From: Streptococcus constellatus
GTDB taxonomy: Bacteria; Bacillota; Bacilli; Lactobacillales; Streptococcaceae
DNA: 64,000 nucleotides
Assembly: GCF_902167705.1 (NCBI RefSeq)
Contig: NZ_CABHMZ010000003.1
Coordinates: 1-64,000, forward strand
Direction of reading: 5' to 3'
The translations under genes were made by a program, and so were the position numbers. Below, piece by piece: positions 27,677 to 37,338 of this stretch. The number at the start of each line of letters is the position of its first letter. Position 1 is the first letter of the stretch. Below the pieces are notes generated by a model. The model was given only the letters and a program-made list of their open reading frames with translations, made no database searches and was not told where the DNA came from.

Positions 27677-29430
27677 AACAACAACGTTTAGGCTTTCACA
27701 AGCTATATTACAACCTTGATAAAATTTTATTTTTGTTTTTTATCATTTTTATGGCAATGGAATATATTTGGTTGCCCTTTAATTCTTGGGCTGCAGGTTC
27801 TTTGCTACGGCTGACAGGCTATCAATTTTTATCTTATAACAATGTTTTAGGTGTACTATCTAGCAATCCCTTAGTGACTCTAGCCTTTATTGTATTATTT
27901 CTAGTGAACCTGCTAGTCGCTTATTTTCAGGTTGGTTTGCTCTTTTTAGGCGCACACAATCTGCTGACGCAGCAGGAAAGCACGCTTTTTGCATTCACTA
28001 AAAAAACAGTCGCAGATGGCTTGTCTCTTTTAAAACAAGCTCGTCCCAGCAAGGTTGCATTTGTCTTATTGTACATTGCTTTGCTCTTTCCTTTCATTCG
28101 GAAAATCTTGAAAATTTATTATTTGAACAAAATTTTAATTCCGAATTTCATCGTGACTTACTTACAAGACACCTATTTTTTAGCTGGAATTGGGCTTGCT
28201 TTGTTAGTGCTATTGATGTTATTGGTTGCTGTCCGTTTGATGTTTGCTTTGCCCAAGATTCTGATTGAGAATGTTTCCGTCAGAGAAGCGGTTCAATTTA
28301 GTTTGGGAAAAACGCGTAAGCGTTTGGTATTCTATTCTTGGCACTTATTTTGGATTGTTACCAAGAGTTTTTTGCTCTTTTTTGCCATCACTATTCCATT
28401 ATTATTTCTGCAAAGTTATGCAGACGGTCAGTCCAATCAAGCTGCGATTACAGCAGGAGTTGTCAATTTTGTGTTGATGAAAACGGCTCATTATTTGATG
28501 TTGACCTATTTTTTAGTTAAATTTGTAGCCTTTTTGACAGAGCAAAGTCTTTCTTATAGTGCACGTAGAAAGCTGGATCGACTCTATCGTTGGGTGGTTA
28601 TGTCTATTGCTTTTTTAGCATTTGCAGCTGAAGGCTATAGTTATCTTCAAGTTCCTTTAAGTAGCAATCCTGTCGTCATTTCACATCGCGGTGTTTCGCA
28701 AGCAAATGGTGTGCAAAATACGATTCAATCGTTAGAAAAGACAGCTTTATTAAAACCAGATTATGTTGAAATGGACGTTCAGGAAACAAAGGACGGTCAG
28801 TTTGTTATGATGCATGATGCGAATTTATCGGCCTTGGCTGGAGTCAATGCCAAACCACAAGATTTGACCTTGGCTGAATTAGCGGCTTTGGATGTTTCAG
28901 AAAATGGTTATCGAACGACGATTTCAAGTTTTGATGCGTATTTAAAACGTGCTAATGAATTGGGGCAACGCCTGCTGATTGAAATAAAAACCAGCAAGAA
29001 AGACTCGCCTGATATGATAGATCGCTTCTTGAAAAAATATGGAAAAATCATCAAACAGTACGGTCATCAAATGCATTCGCTGGATTATAAAGTCATCAAT
29101 AAAGTGGTCAAATACGATGCCAGCATTCCAACCTTTTTCATCCTTCCTTACAATACAATTTTCCCACGAACCAAGGCAAGTGGCTATACCATGGAGTATT
29201 CCACGCTTGATGACAACTTCGTTTACAAACTGTGGGAAACAGATAAAAAGCTGTATGATTGGACAGTTAACGACGAAGACAGCATTTCAAAATCACTGCG
29301 TCTGGGTGTAGACGGGATTATCACAGACGATGTGCAGTTAGTACAAACAGCCATCAAAGAATTACAAAATAATCCTAAATATGCTAACTTGCTGCTAAAT
29401 CAAGCTTTTGACTTTTTTAATTTCACATAA
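27673..29430 (+). CDS. Membrane-domain glycerophosphodiester phosphodiesterase
   Basis: 585 aa. The N-terminal 325 residues form a GDPD_m-type membrane domain with about seven to eight helices. The C-terminal GDPD TIM barrel begins at VVISHRG (about 335-341), with the acidic pair YVEMDVQ and MMHDANL, then LLIEIKTS and WTVNDEDSI, TDDVQL near the end. The family hydrolyses glycerophosphodiesters, including lipid-derived or teichoic acid fragments, to glycerol 3-phosphate; in S. pneumoniae related proteins matter for virulence. Start overlaps ydcF by 4 nt. Confidence 0.9.
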   Translation: MKQQRLGFHKLYYNLDKILFLFFIIFMAMEYIWLPFNSWAAGSLLRLTGYQFLSYNNVLGVLSSNPLVTLAFIVLFLVNLLVAYFQVGLLFLGAHNLLTQQESTLFAFTKKTVADGLSLLKQARPSKVAFVLLYIALLFPFIRKILKIYYLNKILIPNFIVTYLQDTYFLAGIGLALLVLLMLLVAVRLMFALPKILIENVSVREAVQFSLGKTRKRLVFYSWHLFWIVTKSFLLFFAITIPLLFLQSYADGQSNQAAITAGVVNFVLMKTAHYLMLTYFLVKFVAFLTEQSLSYSARRKLDRLYRWVVMSIAFLAFAAEGYSYLQVPLSSNPVVISHRGVSQANGVQNTIQSLEKTALLKPDYVEMDVQETKDGQFVMMHDANLSALAGVNAKPQDLTLAELAALDVSENGYRTTISSFDAYLKRANELGQRLLIEIKTSKKDSPDMIDRFLKKYGKIIKQYGHQMHSLDYKVINKVVKYDASIPTFFILPYNTIFPRTKASGYTMEYSTLDDNFVYKLWETDKKLYDWTVNDEDSISKSLRLGVDGIITDDVQLVQTAIKELQNNPKYANLLLNQAFDFFNFT

Positions 29431-29433
29431 AAC

Positions 29434-29474
29434 AAAGCCCCTCTTAGTAATGAACTAGGAGGGGCTGGTTTTTT
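29434..29474. terminator. Bidirectional terminator of the GDPD and ybaB genes
   Basis: AGCCCCTC (29436-29443) pairs with GAGGGGCT (29459-29466), T-rich on both outer sides (GGTTTTTT plus strand; TTTGTTTT minus strand). Confidence 0.88.
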
Positions 29475-29483
29475 AAATTTATT

Positions 29484-29783
29484 TTAAAACGGCATTTTCC
29501 CTGCGAATGCACCTAATTTTTTCTTGGTTGCATCATCAATCTCAGCAAGGGCAGCATTGATTGCTTGGGTTGTCATGTCAGATAAAGTTTCTAAGTCTTC
29601 TGGGTCGACAACAGCTTCTTGGAAGTCGATTTTGACGACTTTTTTGTCACCTGTAAGAGTTGCGACCACGAGGTCTTGGGCGGATTTGCCAACAAATTCT
29701 GTCGCAGCAAGCTCAGCTTGCCCTTTTTCCATTTGTTTTTGCAATTTTTGTGCTTGTTTCATCATTGATTGCATGTTCATCAT
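29484..29783 (-). CDS. ybaB: YbaB/EbfC-family nucleoid-associated protein
   Basis: 99 aa. Small dimeric DNA-binding protein, usually between dnaX and recR, here detached from them. N-terminal Met/Gln/Lys coiled coil ([24 protein letters not shown]), [22 protein letters not shown] and a C-terminal GKMPF. ATG 29783 has AAGGAG upstream on the minus strand. It lies 36 nt downstream of pepX on the same strand, so it may be co-transcribed with it. Confidence 0.92.
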   Translation of the reverse strand: MMNMQSMMKQAQKLQKQMEKGQAELAATEFVGKSAQDLVVATLTGDKKVVKIDFQEAVVDPEDLETLSDMTTQAINAALAEIDDATKKKLGAFAGKMPF

Positions 29784-29819
29784 TGTTTTGGTTCTCCTTA
29801 ATTTTCAAACATTAATATC

Positions 29820-32099
29820 TTATTTTATCATATCTGGCACATCTAAGCTAGAGTTTGCTAGGTCAATGGTTAAATGATAGTCGGTATTATCGCGGACGGT
29901 ATGTTCAAAGTCGGTTGTGTAGAGGACAAGGCGGAGTGTATTGCCTGATTGCATTTTGTAAATGGTTGGCTGTAATTCAAAAGAAAATTCTAACCATTGG
30001 TCTGGCATGACTTCTTCAACTGTTAGCAAATCGGTGCGGTTTTGTAAGTTGAGAAATCCTTTTGTCACAACGCGGTGAGGTGTCTCTTTGAAAGGCAATT
30101 CCATTAAATGATCCAGCATGTAAAAGCGACCATTGTCCATGACTTTTGGTGCAAGGATGCCAGGAATTGGAGTGAGGCGTTTAGCTTGTCCAACATCTAA
30201 TAGCTGTGCGGAAATCAGACCTTTATCGGTACTGGATTTAAGGCGCAGATTGAGCTTGACGGGACCATTAAGGAAAAGGTCTTTTTCTAAGGTGAAGTCA
30301 ACGGTCACTTGATTGACTTTTCCATCAAAGAGTTCATTTTTGAAGGTTTGATAGGTCTTGCTGAAACGCTTGTAGTCCGTCTCAGAGTAAGCATTTTGAA
30401 TATCTTGGGTAGTACTACCTAGATTGAAATGAGTGTGGTGCTTTTGATTACCAAAATTCTTTAGTGACAGCCAGCTCTGTGCTTGACTATTGTCTTGCCA
30501 GATTACCGTTGGCAATTCAAAGTGGGAATTGTATCCCAGCAGTTTCTTGCTGAGAAGTACATTCATGGACTCACGAAAGTCAATGGATTGCCAATTATTC
30601 ATGTAAACGTGAGCGCCATTGTGGAAAAACAAATGCTTTTTGATGTTTTGTGGTAGTGCGTGGAACATATTGTAAACATTCAGTGGTTTGACATTCCAGT
30701 CTTGGGAGCCATGAGTGAAGACGACTTCGGCTTTGACCTTGTGTGCGTGAATCAGATAGTTGCGGTCATGCCAAAATTGATTATAATCACCCGTTTCGCG
30801 CTCCAAATTTGCTTTTAATGTTTTGAGGCTCTTTTGATACTCGGCATTGTGACGAAGACGTTCGCCCGCTAGAAGATTGCGTGAGTAAGTTAATTCTGTC
30901 AAAGAGTCAAAATCTTCACCAGGATAGCCGCCGGGGCTTGTCACTAAGCCATTTTCACGATAGTAATTGTACCAAGAAGAAATTCCAGCTTCAGCAATAA
31001 TGACCTCAAGACCATCTACGCCAGTTGTAGCTAGCCCATTTGACAGAGTTCCGAGGTAAGAGATTCCTGTTGTAGCAACCTTTCCATTGGACCAAGTGGC
31101 TTTGATTTCTCGTTGTCTGGTATGGTCTGTGAAAGCACGACAGCGACCATTTAACCAATCAATAACATTTTTATAAGCCTCGATTTGATAATAATCTCCG
31201 CTCGTCATGAGACCGTCAGAGTCCTTTGTTCCCACACCTGATACATATAAATTAGCAAAACCACGAGTAAGAAGGTAGTCATTGAGTGTATAAGTTTCGA
31301 TATGACCGAGTGTTTCTTCTGCTTGCTCCGCTAATACAGCTTGACCTTGTGGTTCAACCAAGCAAACTTCAGAGTCATGGACGGTGATTTTTCCGGCCTC
31401 TTTTTTAACCAAATTCACATTCATGTTATAAAGTGCTTTGTCGCTGGCTTTGTCGTTGGTTCCTTGGTGATAAGGGCTAGCAGTCATGACAGCAGGAATT
31501 TGTCCATCAAAATGAGGACGAATGATGCTGACCTTAATCAAATCAGGCAGCCCATCTTCGTCGGTATCCACGCGCGATTCCACATAGACCACTTCGCGGA
31601 TAGCATTATGGCTAGTAAAGGTCGCAAGACTTTTACCATTGAAATAGTGGTAGGTATTGTCTTCAGGGATCAAGCCTTCGCTTACCAACTTATCAATCAA
31701 GAGATTGCCGTTTTTGGTGCGCGTATTGAGCAATTGATAGAGATTTTCGAGCAAATTTCCATAGGTAATGGGAAAGTTTACGTCCTTGCGGAATGTTTCT
31801 ACATCGTCAAAGTCAACAAAGGGCACAAATCCCAGCAATTGAAAAATAATGGTATAAAAAATCTCTGCTGTCAATTCCTGATTGGACGTAAAAAAGCTGA
31901 GTAAGTCTGTATTTGAATTGGCAACCAAAGACTTTAAAGCATAGTCTGTATGTTTATAATTAAAAAAAGTTCTACGTACAAAAGTCTCTAAATTTTCTTT
32001 ATCAGAATACTCTGGGTGGAAAGAAAATCCAATGCTTTCCATTTCAGCCAGCATTTTTTTGTTTGTTTCTGGTGTATAACTATACTGATTATAGCGCAT
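29820..32099 (-). CDS. pepX: Xaa-Pro dipeptidyl-peptidase PepX
   Basis: 759 aa, normal length. It releases X-Pro dipeptides from peptide N-termini, important for proline-rich peptide use by lactic acid bacteria and streptococci. It is an S15 alpha/beta hydrolase: helical N-terminal PepX_N domain (1-140), nucleophile [11 protein letters not shown] (about 346-356), then HGSQDW with the acid and HNGAHVY with the catalytic His near 470-500, and a C-terminal jelly roll (about 540-759). Cytoplasmic, with no signal. Divergent from the aquaglyceroporin gene. Confidence 0.96.
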   Translation of the reverse strand: MRYNQYSYTPETNKKMLAEMESIGFSFHPEYSDKENLETFVRRTFFNYKHTDYALKSLVANSNTDLLSFFTSNQELTAEIFYTIIFQLLGFVPFVDFDDVETFRKDVNFPITYGNLLENLYQLLNTRTKNGNLLIDKLVSEGLIPEDNTYHYFNGKSLATFTSHNAIREVVYVESRVDTDEDGLPDLIKVSIIRPHFDGQIPAVMTASPYHQGTNDKASDKALYNMNVNLVKKEAGKITVHDSEVCLVEPQGQAVLAEQAEETLGHIETYTLNDYLLTRGFANLYVSGVGTKDSDGLMTSGDYYQIEAYKNVIDWLNGRCRAFTDHTRQREIKATWSNGKVATTGISYLGTLSNGLATTGVDGLEVIIAEAGISSWYNYYRENGLVTSPGGYPGEDFDSLTELTYSRNLLAGERLRHNAEYQKSLKTLKANLERETGDYNQFWHDRNYLIHAHKVKAEVVFTHGSQDWNVKPLNVYNMFHALPQNIKKHLFFHNGAHVYMNNWQSIDFRESMNVLLSKKLLGYNSHFELPTVIWQDNSQAQSWLSLKNFGNQKHHTHFNLGSTTQDIQNAYSETDYKRFSKTYQTFKNELFDGKVNQVTVDFTLEKDLFLNGPVKLNLRLKSSTDKGLISAQLLDVGQAKRLTPIPGILAPKVMDNGRFYMLDHLMELPFKETPHRVVTKGFLNLQNRTDLLTVEEVMPDQWLEFSFELQPTIYKMQSGNTLRLVLYTTDFEHTVRDNTDYHLTIDLANSSLDVPDMIK

Positions 32100-32137
32100 A
32101 TTTTTACTCCTTTTTTACACTTTGTCAAAAAATAACC

Positions 32138-32166
32138 TTTACATTATCCATTGTAACTGATAAAAT
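32138..32166 (+). promoter_or_regulatory. Promoter of the aquaglyceroporin gene
   Basis: TTTACA (32138-32143), 17-bp spacer, TAAAAT (32161-32166), with AGAGGA before the ATG. Confidence 0.65.
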
Positions 32167-32208
32167 AGGATTTGTCTAAAATTTTTTTAATTAAAGAGGA
32201 GAATAAAA

Positions 32209-33060
32209 ATGGATGTCACATGGACTGTGAAATATATCACAGAATTTCTTGGAACGGCAATTCTCATTATTTTGGGGAACGGGGCTGTTGCCAATGTTGA
32301 ATTAAAGGGAACAAAGGGTCATCAAAGTGGCTGGTTGGTGATTGCAGTTGGTTATGGTATGGGGGTTATGATTCCTGCTCTTATGTTTGGAAATGTATCA
32401 GGAAATCATATCAATCCTGCATTCACACTAGGACTTGCGATTAGCGGATACTTCCCTTGGGCACAAGTTGCGCCTTACATTATTGCACAAGTATTGGGAG
32501 CAATGTTTGGACAAGCGTTAGTAGTAGCAAGCCACCGTCCTTACTACTTGCAAACAACAAATCCAAATGCTATTTTGGGTTCATTCTCAACCATTGTGAA
32601 TACAGATGATGGAAGCAAGCAGTCACATGTTGCTTCTATGGTAAATGGTTTTATCAATGAATTTATTGGCTCATTTGTACTGTTCTTTGCAGCAATTTCT
32701 ATGACTAAAAATTATTTTGGTGCAGAAGTTGTCAAATACGCTGCAACTCGTGGAGTGGATGCATCCCAAATTCAAGGAAAAGTAGCAATCGGCTCTCACA
32801 TCAATGCTGGTCTTGCTGTATCACACTTGGCACTTGGTTTCCTTGTCATGGCGTTGGTGACATCACTTGGTGGTCCTACAGGTCCAGGACTGAACCCTGC
32901 ACGTGACTTGGGTCCACGTATTCTTCACTTCCTTCTTCCAAAATCAGTTCTGGGTGAACACAAAGGGGATTCAAAATGGTGGTATGCTTGGGTACCAGTT
33001 GTAGCTCCAATTCTTGCAGGTATTGCTGCAGTGGCACTTTACAAGATGATTTATGGATAA
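32209..33060 (+). CDS. glpF: Aquaporin/glycerol facilitator (MIP family)
   Basis: 283 aa, six membrane helices plus two half-helices with NPA motifs: HINPAFTLG (about 68-76) and LNPARDLGPR (about 229-238). Asp after the second NPAR is typical of glycerol-conducting members. The protein has a long loop between helices 3 and 4 (about 108-145), as in the lactococcal/streptococcal Gla-type channels that pass water, glycerol and dihydroxyacetone. It is not next to glycerol kinase here. Neighbour pepX, divergent, is a common streptococcal arrangement. Symbol by function only. Confidence 0.88.
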   Translation: MDVTWTVKYITEFLGTAILIILGNGAVANVELKGTKGHQSGWLVIAVGYGMGVMIPALMFGNVSGNHINPAFTLGLAISGYFPWAQVAPYIIAQVLGAMFGQALVVASHRPYYLQTTNPNAILGSFSTIVNTDDGSKQSHVASMVNGFINEFIGSFVLFFAAISMTKNYFGAEVVKYAATRGVDASQIQGKVAIGSHINAGLAVSHLALGFLVMALVTSLGGPTGPGLNPARDLGPRILHFLLPKSVLGEHKGDSKWWYAWVPVVAPILAGIAAVALYKMIYG

Positions 33061-33070
33061 TCTATAAAAA

Positions 33071-33102
33071 AAGAAGAACGGTTCATTACGAGCCGTTTTT
33101 TG
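33071..33102 (+). terminator. Terminator of the aquaglyceroporin gene
   Basis: AACGGTTC (33077-33084) pairs with GAGCCGTT (33090-33097), one G-T wobble, followed by TTTT. Confidence 0.82.
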
Positions 33103-33167
33103 ATGACTGACGAAGCGACAGACCGTGCTAAAAACGGGAAAGTGACTGGACGCTTGCCAAGATAAAA

Positions 33168-33176
33168 TGCTATACT
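33168..33176 (+). promoter_or_regulatory. Extended -10 promoter of the DUF308-type gene
   Basis: TGCTATACT is 100 nt before ATG 33276. The leader contains complementary GTGGAG and CTCCC/CACTCC segments. Confidence 0.5.
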
Positions 33177-33275
33177 AAAGGGTAAGGATAACAACAGGGA
33201 AGTGGAGCGAAAAACGGACTTTTTGCAAAGTAGCAATTTTTGTCCCACTCCCATCTTTTATTTGGGAGAGATGAG

Positions 33276-34541
33276 ATGGAATTAGATAGATTAAGTGGCA
33301 GACGAACACTCGTATTCGGCATTTTGGCGATTCTTTTTGGCGCTATTATTATTGCAAACGGTGTTGATTTTACAAAATTTGCGTTTGATTTATTGGTCAT
33401 TTATTTTTTATTTGTCGGGGTTATCAATCTTTTCTTTCGTTTCTTAGTGAAGAAGAATCGCATTAGTCTTGGTTCGGCTCTTTTTCACGTTCTTGTCGGA
33501 CTGATTGTTGGCTTTCTCAACCGTGTCAGCAATTTGCCAGTCAATATTGTCATTATTATATTAGGCTGCTATCAGTTGTGTACAGCGGCAGTCTATGGCA
33601 TTACTTATCTTCTTTACCGTCAAAATAAGCTAAAAGGCGGTTTCCGTTATCTTTTTGATACCTTGCTTTATGGCGGGATTGGACTGACAACGGTATTTTC
33701 TCCTAGCACGGACGGTAGAATGCAATTTTTAATTGTCGGTATTTATCTAATATTATTAGGCTTTTCCAATGTTCGCGATGGTGCTTTTTTCAATACAGAT
33801 TTGGAACAAAAGCAGCTTCGGCGCCGTATTCGGATCAACCTGCCTGTCATTATCGCTGCCTTTTTCCCAGCAGAGCAACTGAATCGTTTTAATCGTTTTT
33901 TGCAGGGTGAAAAACGAGAACACCAAAAGGTTTACAGCCGTATTCTAGATGAACAAAAGCCAGTTGACTTAGAAGTGCTGATTCATACATCAGATCAAAA
34001 CCTTTTTGGGATGATTGGTCACGTTGATATTTGCTATCAAGGAAAAGTTATTTCTTATGGCAGTTATGATGTCTTTTCAGAGCGCTTGTTTGGCACGATC
34101 GGAGACGGTGTTTTGTTTAAAGTGGATAAAGATGCTTATATTGACTTGTGCAAAGAAGAAAGCAAAAAAACCTTGTTTGGCTATGGTTTGTCTCTGACTG
34201 ATGAACAGAAGCGCGCTGTGGAGAAGCGATTGGCTGAGATTGATGAGTTGCTGGAAGTCTGGAATCCACCAGCAGATTTGAAAGACGATGAACATACATA
34301 TGCTTATAAATTGAAGCATGAATTGGGAGCTCATTTATATAAATTTAAAACCAGCCGTTTTAAAACCTATTTTATCCTGTCCACCAATTGCTGCTTGCTT
34401 GCGGATAGTATTATCGGACAGGCTGGAACAGCTATCTTAGATATGCGTGGGATTATTGCTCCGGGAACGTATCAATCTTACCTACAATACGAATTTGAGT
34501 CGGCAAATGAGCTGGTAGTGGCACAAAATATTTATCAGTAA
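33276..34541 (+). CDS. Membrane protein: DUF308/HdeD-like N-terminus with a permuted papain-like C-terminus
   Basis: 421 aa from ATG 33276, with GGGAGAG upstream; an in-frame ATG at 33240 lies before that site. Residues 1-170 have about six membrane helices in the pattern of DUF308/HdeD proteins. The cytoplasmic part (about 190-421) has GHVDICYQGKVISYGSYD and, 110 residues later, STNCCLLADSIIG. A His followed by a distant NC is the order seen in permuted NlpC/P60 (YiiX/DUF4105-like) enzymes, but this is inference from two short motifs. Function unknown. It seems monocistronic. Confidence 0.7.
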   Translation: MELDRLSGRRTLVFGILAILFGAIIIANGVDFTKFAFDLLVIYFLFVGVINLFFRFLVKKNRISLGSALFHVLVGLIVGFLNRVSNLPVNIVIIILGCYQLCTAAVYGITYLLYRQNKLKGGFRYLFDTLLYGGIGLTTVFSPSTDGRMQFLIVGIYLILLGFSNVRDGAFFNTDLEQKQLRRRIRINLPVIIAAFFPAEQLNRFNRFLQGEKREHQKVYSRILDEQKPVDLEVLIHTSDQNLFGMIGHVDICYQGKVISYGSYDVFSERLFGTIGDGVLFKVDKDAYIDLCKEESKKTLFGYGLSLTDEQKRAVEKRLAEIDELLEVWNPPADLKDDEHTYAYKLKHELGAHLYKFKTSRFKTYFILSTNCCLLADSIIGQAGTAILDMRGIIAPGTYQSYLQYEFESANELVVAQNIYQ

Positions 34542-34622
34542 TATTATAATTTTTTCTATTTTTATATAAATATTTGTAAAATACACAAAAATTATTTAAA
34601 ATAGAAAAGCTTGGAGGAATTT

Positions 34623-35360
34623 ATGCGTTCAACAAATAAAATTGTAAATACGATACCAGTATTAAAAATCAATAATCGAAAAAATAATCTTGTATTTTAT
34701 TGCCAAACTTTGGGAATGAGAGACTTGTTGGAAGAAGGAGCTTTCGTCAGTCTTGGAGACCAGACAAAAGTCGAAAAACTGCAACTAGAAGAGTCACCTA
34801 GCATGCGTACTCGCAAAGTTGTAGGGGCAAAGAAGCTGGCTAAAATCATTATCAAAGTAGCCAATCCGCGAGAAATTGAAGCCCTTTTAGCGCGTGGAAA
34901 CAAGGTAGATTATCTTTATCAAGGTGATAATGGCTATGCTTTTGAAGCAACTTCACCAGAAGGAGATAGATTTTTGCTGCATAGCGAGGAAGACTGGACG
35001 ACCTTGCAGAGAGTGATGATTGCACCAGCATTTTCGCCGCTAGAGGATTTTGCTGGGCTCAGTCAATTTACCATCGAGCAAATTCAGATTAGCGTGCCAG
35101 ATGAAATGATGGCAAATTTCTATCATGCTTGGCTGGAGGATCAATCAGTATTAGCTTTTCAAGAGGCAAGCGGAGCAGATTTATTGACAGAGAGTTCTCA
35201 GACTTGGGACTTGGCAATGATTAAATTTACAGTTGAGCAATTTGATGTGGAAGCCTTGCGCGATTTATTTCAAGGAAGAGAAAATTTTGTACCTAAATCG
35301 GGCAAATTTTTCTTAACCAAAGATGAGAGTCAAATTGAAGTTTGGATTGAAGCTGTATGA
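34623..35360 (+). CDS. cppA: CppA-family protein (glyoxalase/VOC fold)
   Basis: 245 aa from ATG 34623, behind GGAGGA. CppA is a streptococcal protein annotated as a C3-degrading proteinase. Its sequence is made of two VOC/glyoxalase-like halves (residues about 7-120 and 135-240), with IPVLKINNRKNNLVFYCQTLGM at the N-terminus and a repeat of that pattern around ISVPDEMMANFYHAWLED. I see no protease motif, so the proteinase label should be taken with caution. It overlaps the next gene as ATGA. Confidence 0.85.
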   Translation: MRSTNKIVNTIPVLKINNRKNNLVFYCQTLGMRDLLEEGAFVSLGDQTKVEKLQLEESPSMRTRKVVGAKKLAKIIIKVANPREIEALLARGNKVDYLYQGDNGYAFEATSPEGDRFLLHSEEDWTTLQRVMIAPAFSPLEDFAGLSQFTIEQIQISVPDEMMANFYHAWLEDQSVLAFQEASGADLLTESSQTWDLAMIKFTVEQFDVEALRDLFQGRENFVPKSGKFFLTKDESQIEVWIEAV

Positions 35361-36292
35361 GTTTGGATAAGATTCTCTCAAAAGTCAAACAGCAGATAAC
35401 ACAGCAAATCTATCCTGGAGCTAGCTTAGCTTTGTATACTCAGGGAAAATGGCAAGAATATTACTTTGGTGAGAGCAATCCTGAGCGTAGTGAGAAAAGT
35501 CGAGCAGGACTGGTCTATGACTTAGCAAGCGTCAGTAAGGTTGTGGGTGTCGGAACGATTTTGGCTTTTCTATTCCATGAGAAAAAACTCGATTTAGACG
35601 CGCCTCTGACACAATATTATCCAGCTTTCCATGATGACTCTGTTACGGTAGGTCAGCTAGCTACTCACACATCAGGACTCGATCCCTTTATTCTCAATCG
35701 AGATGCGCTCAATGCAGCAGAATTGACGGATGCTTTGAATCATTTGACGGTACTAGACGACAAGAGTTTTCGTTATACAGATGTGAATTTTTTGTTGCTG
35801 GGTTTTATGTTGGAAGAAATCTTTGGTCAATCTCTGAATGGCTTATTTGAACAGAAAGTCTTTCAGCCTTGGGGCATGAAAGAAACAGTTTTTGGTCCCG
35901 TCGTACAAGCTGTTCCAACCGTTCGTGGTGTAAAAGCAGGGATTGTACATGATCCGAAAGCGCATGTATTGGGCAGACACGCAGGTAGTGCGGGCTTGTT
36001 TTCCACCGTTAAGGATTTAGAAACTTTTTTGGAGCATTATTTACAGGATGAGTTTGCAGCAGCCTTGACGCAAAATTTTTCAAAAGAAGCTGGTAAGATG
36101 CGTAGCCTTGCTTGGGATTTAGATGAAGAATGGTTGCAGCATACAGGCTATACAGGAACATTCATTATGTTTAACCGTTCACAGCAGAAAGCAGTCATTT
36201 TCCTTTCTAATCGGACGTATGAGAAAGACGAACGTGTGCAGTGGATTTTAGACCGCAATGAACTCATGGATTTGATAAAACAAGAACTGTAA
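35357..36292 (+). CDS. Serine hydrolase, beta-lactamase/class C penicillin-binding protein family
   Basis: 311 aa. SxxK motif in DLASVSKVVGVG (about 53-64), YxN-type RYTDVNFLLLG (about 137-147), and a third motif around HTGYTGT (about 261-267). No signal peptide is visible, so probably cytoplasmic, unlike PBPs. Families with this fold include esterases, D-aminopeptidases and cell-wall hydrolases. Its start overlaps the cppA stop (ATGA), a pairing known in streptococci. Followed by a strong terminator. Substrate unknown. Confidence 0.85.
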   Translation: MSLDKILSKVKQQITQQIYPGASLALYTQGKWQEYYFGESNPERSEKSRAGLVYDLASVSKVVGVGTILAFLFHEKKLDLDAPLTQYYPAFHDDSVTVGQLATHTSGLDPFILNRDALNAAELTDALNHLTVLDDKSFRYTDVNFLLLGFMLEEIFGQSLNGLFEQKVFQPWGMKETVFGPVVQAVPTVRGVKAGIVHDPKAHVLGRHAGSAGLFSTVKDLETFLEHYLQDEFAAALTQNFSKEAGKMRSLAWDLDEEWLQHTGYTGTFIMFNRSQQKAVIFLSNRTYEKDERVQWILDRNELMDLIKQEL

Positions 36293-36301
36293 AATAAAAA
36301 T

Positions 36302-36346
36302 AGTGAGGGTAAGAGCTGGGTTTCCTGCTCTTACCCTCACTGTTTT
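36302..36346. terminator. Terminator of the cppA-hydrolase operon
   Basis: Perfect 15-bp stem AGTGAGGGTAAGAGC (36302-36316) / GCTCTTACCCTCACT (36327-36341), followed by GTTTTA. Confidence 0.85.
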
Positions 36347-36459
36347 AAGGATTGAAATACAATAGTTTGGAATGTAAAAGGAATTGACTACTAACAATCG
36401 CTTTTTTCTATGAATTATATTAAAATAATAGATGAAGTATTGTGATGTAGAGAGAGAAT

Positions 36460-37338
36460 ATGACAAAAAAAATAGGTGTCGGTCGGGCACATAGTAAGAT
36501 TATTCTAATAGGAGAGCATGCCGTTGTGTATGGATATCCTGCTTTAGCCTTACCTTTAACTAATATCGAAGTGACTTGTCGCATTTTGCCGTCAGATCAT
36601 GCCTGGGTCTTGTACGAGGAAGATACCCTTTCTATGGCGGTTTTTGCTTCTTTGGAATTTTTGGGAGTGAAAGAGGCTTACATTCGCTGTGAGATTGAGT
36701 CAATGGTGCCTGAAAAGCGCGGAATGGGCTCTTCTGCTGCAGTGAGTATTGCTGCGATTCGAGCTGTTTTTGATTACTATGAGCAGGATTTGGATAGGGA
36801 AACTCTGGAAATTTTAGCCAATCGGGCAGAGATGATTGCTCACATGAATCCGAGTGGTTTGGACGCTAAGACTTGCTTGAGTGATCATGCTATTAAATTT
36901 ATTAAAAATGTTGGTTTTTCAGAGTTTGAGACGAATCTTGGAGCTTATCTTTTGATTGCAGACACAGGGATTTATGGGCATACGCGCGAGGCGATTCAAA
37001 AAGTTGAGAGCCTTGGGAAAAGAGCTTTGCCACATCTTCATCAGCTTGGCAAATTGACCAATGAAGTTGAAGCAGCTTTGAAGATAAAAGATTTGGCAGC
37101 GATTGGTGTTGCTATGTCAGAAGCTCACCTCAGCTTGAAAAATTTAGGTGTCAGTTGCTCGGAAGCGGATAAACTTGTTGCCGTAGCACAAGAAAATGGA
37201 GCACTTGGAGCGAAAATGAGTGGTGGTGGTCTAGGTGGCTGCATTATTGCTCTGGTGGCTAACAAAGAAAAAGCTATTCGGCTATCTCAGTTATTGAGGG
37301 AGAAAGGAGCGGTAAACACATGGATCGAAAGTCTGTAA
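36460..37338 (+). CDS. mvk: Mevalonate kinase
   Basis: 292 aa GHMP kinase that phosphorylates (R)-mevalonate. N-terminal GRAHSKIILIGEHAVVYGYPALALPL (9-34), ATP loop PEKRGMGSSAAVSIAAIRA (about 86-104), the catalytic DAKT segment and C-terminal KMSGGGLGGCIIAL. First gene of mvk-mvaD-pmvK-GNAT-fni on the plus strand. It overlaps mvaD by 19 nt. TTGACT at 36384-36389 may be a -35, but no convincing -10 was found. Confidence 0.95.
   Translation: MTKKIGVGRAHSKIILIGEHAVVYGYPALALPLTNIEVTCRILPSDHAWVLYEEDTLSMAVFASLEFLGVKEAYIRCEIESMVPEKRGMGSSAAVSIAAIRAVFDYYEQDLDRETLEILANRAEMIAHMNPSGLDAKTCLSDHAIKFIKNVGFSEFETNLGAYLLIADTGIYGHTREAIQKVESLGKRALPHLHQLGKLTNEVEAALKIKDLAAIGVAMSEAHLSLKNLGVSCSEADKLVAVAQENGALGAKMSGGGLGGCIIALVANKEKAIRLSQLLREKGAVNTWIESL

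Noticed and set aside
31341-31904. 187-aa plus-strand frame opposite pepX
   Set aside because: No ribosome site and antisense to the well-conserved pepX coding sequence; it is a shadow frame.
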